Notes under the pieces: model-generated | What the model saw: the letters and a program-made list of their open reading frames with translations, nothing else | What the model was told of the DNA's origin: nothing | Database searches by the model: none | In this document: piece by piece, positions 13,580 through 15,194 of the stretch | Layout: every line of letters begins with the position of its first letter | Position numbering within the stretch: position 1 is the first letter of the stretch | Program-made: the position numbers and the translations under genes | Assembly: GCA_035291905.1 (NCBI GenBank) | Contig: DATDRF010000129.1 | Coordinates: 1 to 15,194 of the forward strand | Origin: JACPLA01 sp035291905 | GTDB lineage: Bacteria; Bacteroidota; Ignavibacteria; UBA10030 | Length of the DNA: 15,194 nucleotides | Direction: 5' to 3'

Positions 13580-14893
13580 ATGGAAATCATTGCAACACTT
13601 TTCTACTTCGTTCTCATGATCGGAGTTCTTGTGCTTGTTCATGAGCTCGGGCATTTTGCTGCGGCAAAGTTCTTTGGCATGCGCGTCGACCGTTTCAGCA
13701 TCGGGTTTCCTCCGCGGGCGTTCGGAAAAAAGATCGGCGAGACCGATTACTGCGTTTCCTGGATTCCCATCGGCGGCTACGTGAAGATCGCCGGGATGAT
13801 CGACGAGAGCTTCGATACTGAATTTGTCAACAGGGCGCCGGAGCCATGGGAGTTCCGCTCCAAACCCATTTGGCAGAGGATGATTGTTTTGGCCGGCGGC
13901 GTGATCATGAACATTCTCCTTGCCATCGGAATTTTCTGGGGGATAACATATTTTGAAGGAAAGAGTGCATGGCCGACGACCGAGGTGGGATTCGTCAATG
14001 AGAACAGCGCGGCAGCCAAAGCGGGATTCCAACGGGGAGACGTTGTCCTGTCGGTTAACGGGGCGGCGGTAAGATACTGGGACGACATCGAGAGCGCCAT
14101 CTATGTTGAAGAGATGGGGAATGACCTCACATTCAGCATCAACCGGGCTGGAACGGAAATAACCCTTTCCGTTGCGCGTGCAGATATTCCGGGAATTGAA
14201 GAGGCCAGATTCGGTATTCTCCCAAAGGGGGTGGTGCCTCTTGTCGCCAGTGTCGATCCCGAAAAACCGGCGGCAGCAATCGGCATCCTGCCGGGAGATA
14301 TTGTTACGGCTGTCGAGGGCGAGGCAGTCGACTTCTACACCCTCTCTCTTACGATCAAACGGTACGCTTCAAAAGAAATCGACTTCCGCTGGAAACGGGG
14401 CGATCAGGAAATGACCGCCCGCGTAACTCCCACAGAAGAGGGGCGCATCGGGATCTCTCTCAAGCCTCGTTACATGGGTCCGGTGGAACGAACGGAATTC
14501 ACATTCTTTGGCGCGATGAGAGAGGCCCTTAAAGATATGTTCGGGGCGGTAGCGGCATTCTCCAAAAACATTCAGGCAATATTTGCCGGAAGCGTATCAC
14601 TCGGAGAATCTGTCGGCGGACCGGTGAAAATTGCGCAAATCGCCACGCAATCCGCAGAAGCAGGGCTTGCAAGCTTCCTCGGTGTAATGGCTTGGCTCAG
14701 TTTGACTCTTGCATTACTTAACATCCTCCCATTTCCCGCTTTGGACGGCGGGCATTTGGCGTTCCTCGCTTATGAGGGTGTATTCCGACGCGAGATACCT
14801 GCCAAAGTCAAGATCGTTCTTCAGCAGGCCGGTTTTGCATTGCTCCTTGTGTTTATGGCCTTCGTTCTCTATAATGATATTGTGAACTTCTAA
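13580..14893 (+). CDS. rseP: Site-2 intramembrane zinc metalloprotease RseP
   Basis: This 437-residue membrane protease cleaves transmembrane substrates, such as anti-sigma factors and remnant signal peptides, within the membrane. The zinc site is H21-E-L-G-H25 in the first membrane helix, with the third ligand expected at LDG (388-390) in NILPFPALDGG. Membrane helices lie at about 3-25, 100-122, 365-385 and 412-433. Two PDZ-like regions (about 130-205 and 215-295) lie between helices two and three, as in E. coli RseP. GFPPRAFGKKIGETDYCVSW followed by the PIGGYVKI segment is the conserved membrane-reentrant region. The 7-nt gap from dxr carries an AGAGGGA Shine-Dalgarno overlapping the dxr stop, so the two are very likely co-transcribed. 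dxr-rseP linkage is common in bacteria. The sigma/anti-sigma pair 9 kb away is a plausible target. Confidence 0.97.
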   Translation: MEIIATLFYFVLMIGVLVLVHELGHFAAAKFFGMRVDRFSIGFPPRAFGKKIGETDYCVSWIPIGGYVKIAGMIDESFDTEFVNRAPEPWEFRSKPIWQRMIVLAGGVIMNILLAIGIFWGITYFEGKSAWPTTEVGFVNENSAAAKAGFQRGDVVLSVNGAAVRYWDDIESAIYVEEMGNDLTFSINRAGTEITLSVARADIPGIEEARFGILPKGVVPLVASVDPEKPAAAIGILPGDIVTAVEGEAVDFYTLSLTIKRYASKEIDFRWKRGDQEMTARVTPTEEGRIGISLKPRYMGPVERTEFTFFGAMREALKDMFGAVAAFSKNIQAIFAGSVSLGESVGGPVKIAQIATQSAEAGLASFLGVMAWLSLTLALLNILPFPALDGGHLAFLAYEGVFRREIPAKVKIVLQQAGFALLLVFMAFVLYNDIVNF

Positions 14894-14937
14894 CGCCGGG
14901 CACCTGTTGTGACAGTAGTCACCCTGAACCTCGCCCA

Positions 14938-14966
14938 TTGTCGATACTTTCTTCTAAGGATAATCC
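14938..14966 (+). promoter_or_regulatory. Weak candidate promoter upstream of the last gene
   Basis: TTGTCG (14938-14943), 17 bp, then TAATCC (14961-14966). Each hexamer matches the consensus only partly. No terminator was found between rseP and this site, so readthrough from rseP is also possible. Confidence 0.25.
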
Positions 14967-15000
14967 TATCATACTTTTACGGTATAAGGAGCATTCATTC

Positions 15001-15194
15001 ATGAAGCCTTCCAAGTTACTGAAGGGTGTACTTCTGGCTGTTGCGATGACATCCTCATTCGCTCTCGCGCAGACAACGGTAGATTTTGACCTGCGCCTTC
15101 CGGACTACGACGTCATTTACCTTTCGGACCTCGTGAACATCAGGAATATGAGCCTTTCCAATAACATTCCCGATATGTCTATTGAGATGCGCAC
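15001..15194 (+). CDS. Secreted protein of unknown function, N-terminal fragment
   Basis: The 64 visible residues begin with a clear signal peptide (residues 1-22, basic start, hydrophobic LLAVA core, cleavage after ALA). A mature part rich in Asp and Leu follows (VDFDLRLPDYDVIYLSDL). I recognise no domain, and the gene runs off the right edge. The ATG is supported by an AAGGAG Shine-Dalgarno at 14986-14991, 9 nt upstream. The exported product fits the envelope theme of its neighbours but nothing more can be said. Confidence 0.8.
   Translation, partial: MKPSKLLKGVLLAVAMTSSFALAQTTVDFDLRLPDYDVIYLSDLVNIRNMSLSNNIPDMSIEMR

Noticed and set aside
14909..14922. GTGAC-4-GTCAC palindrome after rseP
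   Set aside because: It is a five-base arm with no second copy in the window and no T-tract, insufficient for an operator or terminator call.
1..15194. CRISPR arrays, insertion sequences, tRNA or rRNA genes, prophage genes
   Set aside because: No regularly spaced repeats, transposase, integrase, terminal inverted repeats or stable RNA genes were found on either strand.

Overview
The window is chromosomal DNA of moderate GC content from a Gram-negative bacterium. I think it is a member of the Bacteroidota/Chlorobiota (FCB) group, possibly Ignavibacteria-like. The evidence is an Omp85-type barrel, an ECF sigma factor of the FCB type, a periplasmic redoxin ending in YGCSVKY, and large secreted amidohydrolases. 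Several genes have strong Shine-Dalgarno sites, and two promoters look like E. coli sigma-70 sites (TTGACA-17-TATATT and TTGTTA-17-TATACT) rather than the Bacteroides TAnnTTTG type, which argues against a Bacteroidia genome. The lineage is inference.

Layout. (1) 1-604 (+): C-terminal end of an outer-membrane beta-barrel, followed by a bidirectional terminator. (2) 673-1563 (-): two bacterial microcompartment (BMC) shell genes. One is a plain hexamer protein. The other carries an acidic linker and a small helical C-terminal domain resembling Rho_N/SAP modules. They share a near-consensus promoter and are separated by a perfect 12-bp hairpin. No cargo enzyme or pentameric vertex gene is in view. 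(3) 1758-2984 (+): a secreted M14 zinc carboxypeptidase, followed by a 310-bp non-coding gap that begins with degenerate pyrimidine-rich heptamers. (4) 3295-4728 (+): an ECF sigma factor and a membrane anti-sigma factor with a zinc-binding N-terminus and a periplasmic domain containing four cysteines. (5) 4732-6128 (-): a metallophosphoesterase downstream of an iodotyrosine-deiodinase-like flavoprotein. (6) 6312-12221 (-): a four-gene cluster of a 1023-residue double amidohydrolase, a second amidohydrolase, a stand-alone DsbD-N-like protein and a redoxin, closed by a strong terminator. (7) 12418-14893 (+): dxr and rseP (isoprenoid synthesis and site-2 protease). (8) From 15001 (+): the start of an unidentified secreted protein.

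How the genes may work together. Much of the window concerns the cell envelope. Transmembrane anti-sigma factors of the ECF class are commonly inactivated by regulated proteolysis ending with an RseP-type protease, so regions 4 and 7 could belong to one pathway, although only the gene content supports that here. The region 6 cluster combines periplasmic hydrolases with a thiol-redox pair. Two of its three amidohydrolase modules have lost the HxH metal motif.

The observations most worth following up are the two-gene BMC locus with its unusual C-terminal domain and hairpin, the deiodinase-like protein that keeps all three substrate-lid residues, and the degenerate amidohydrolase modules.
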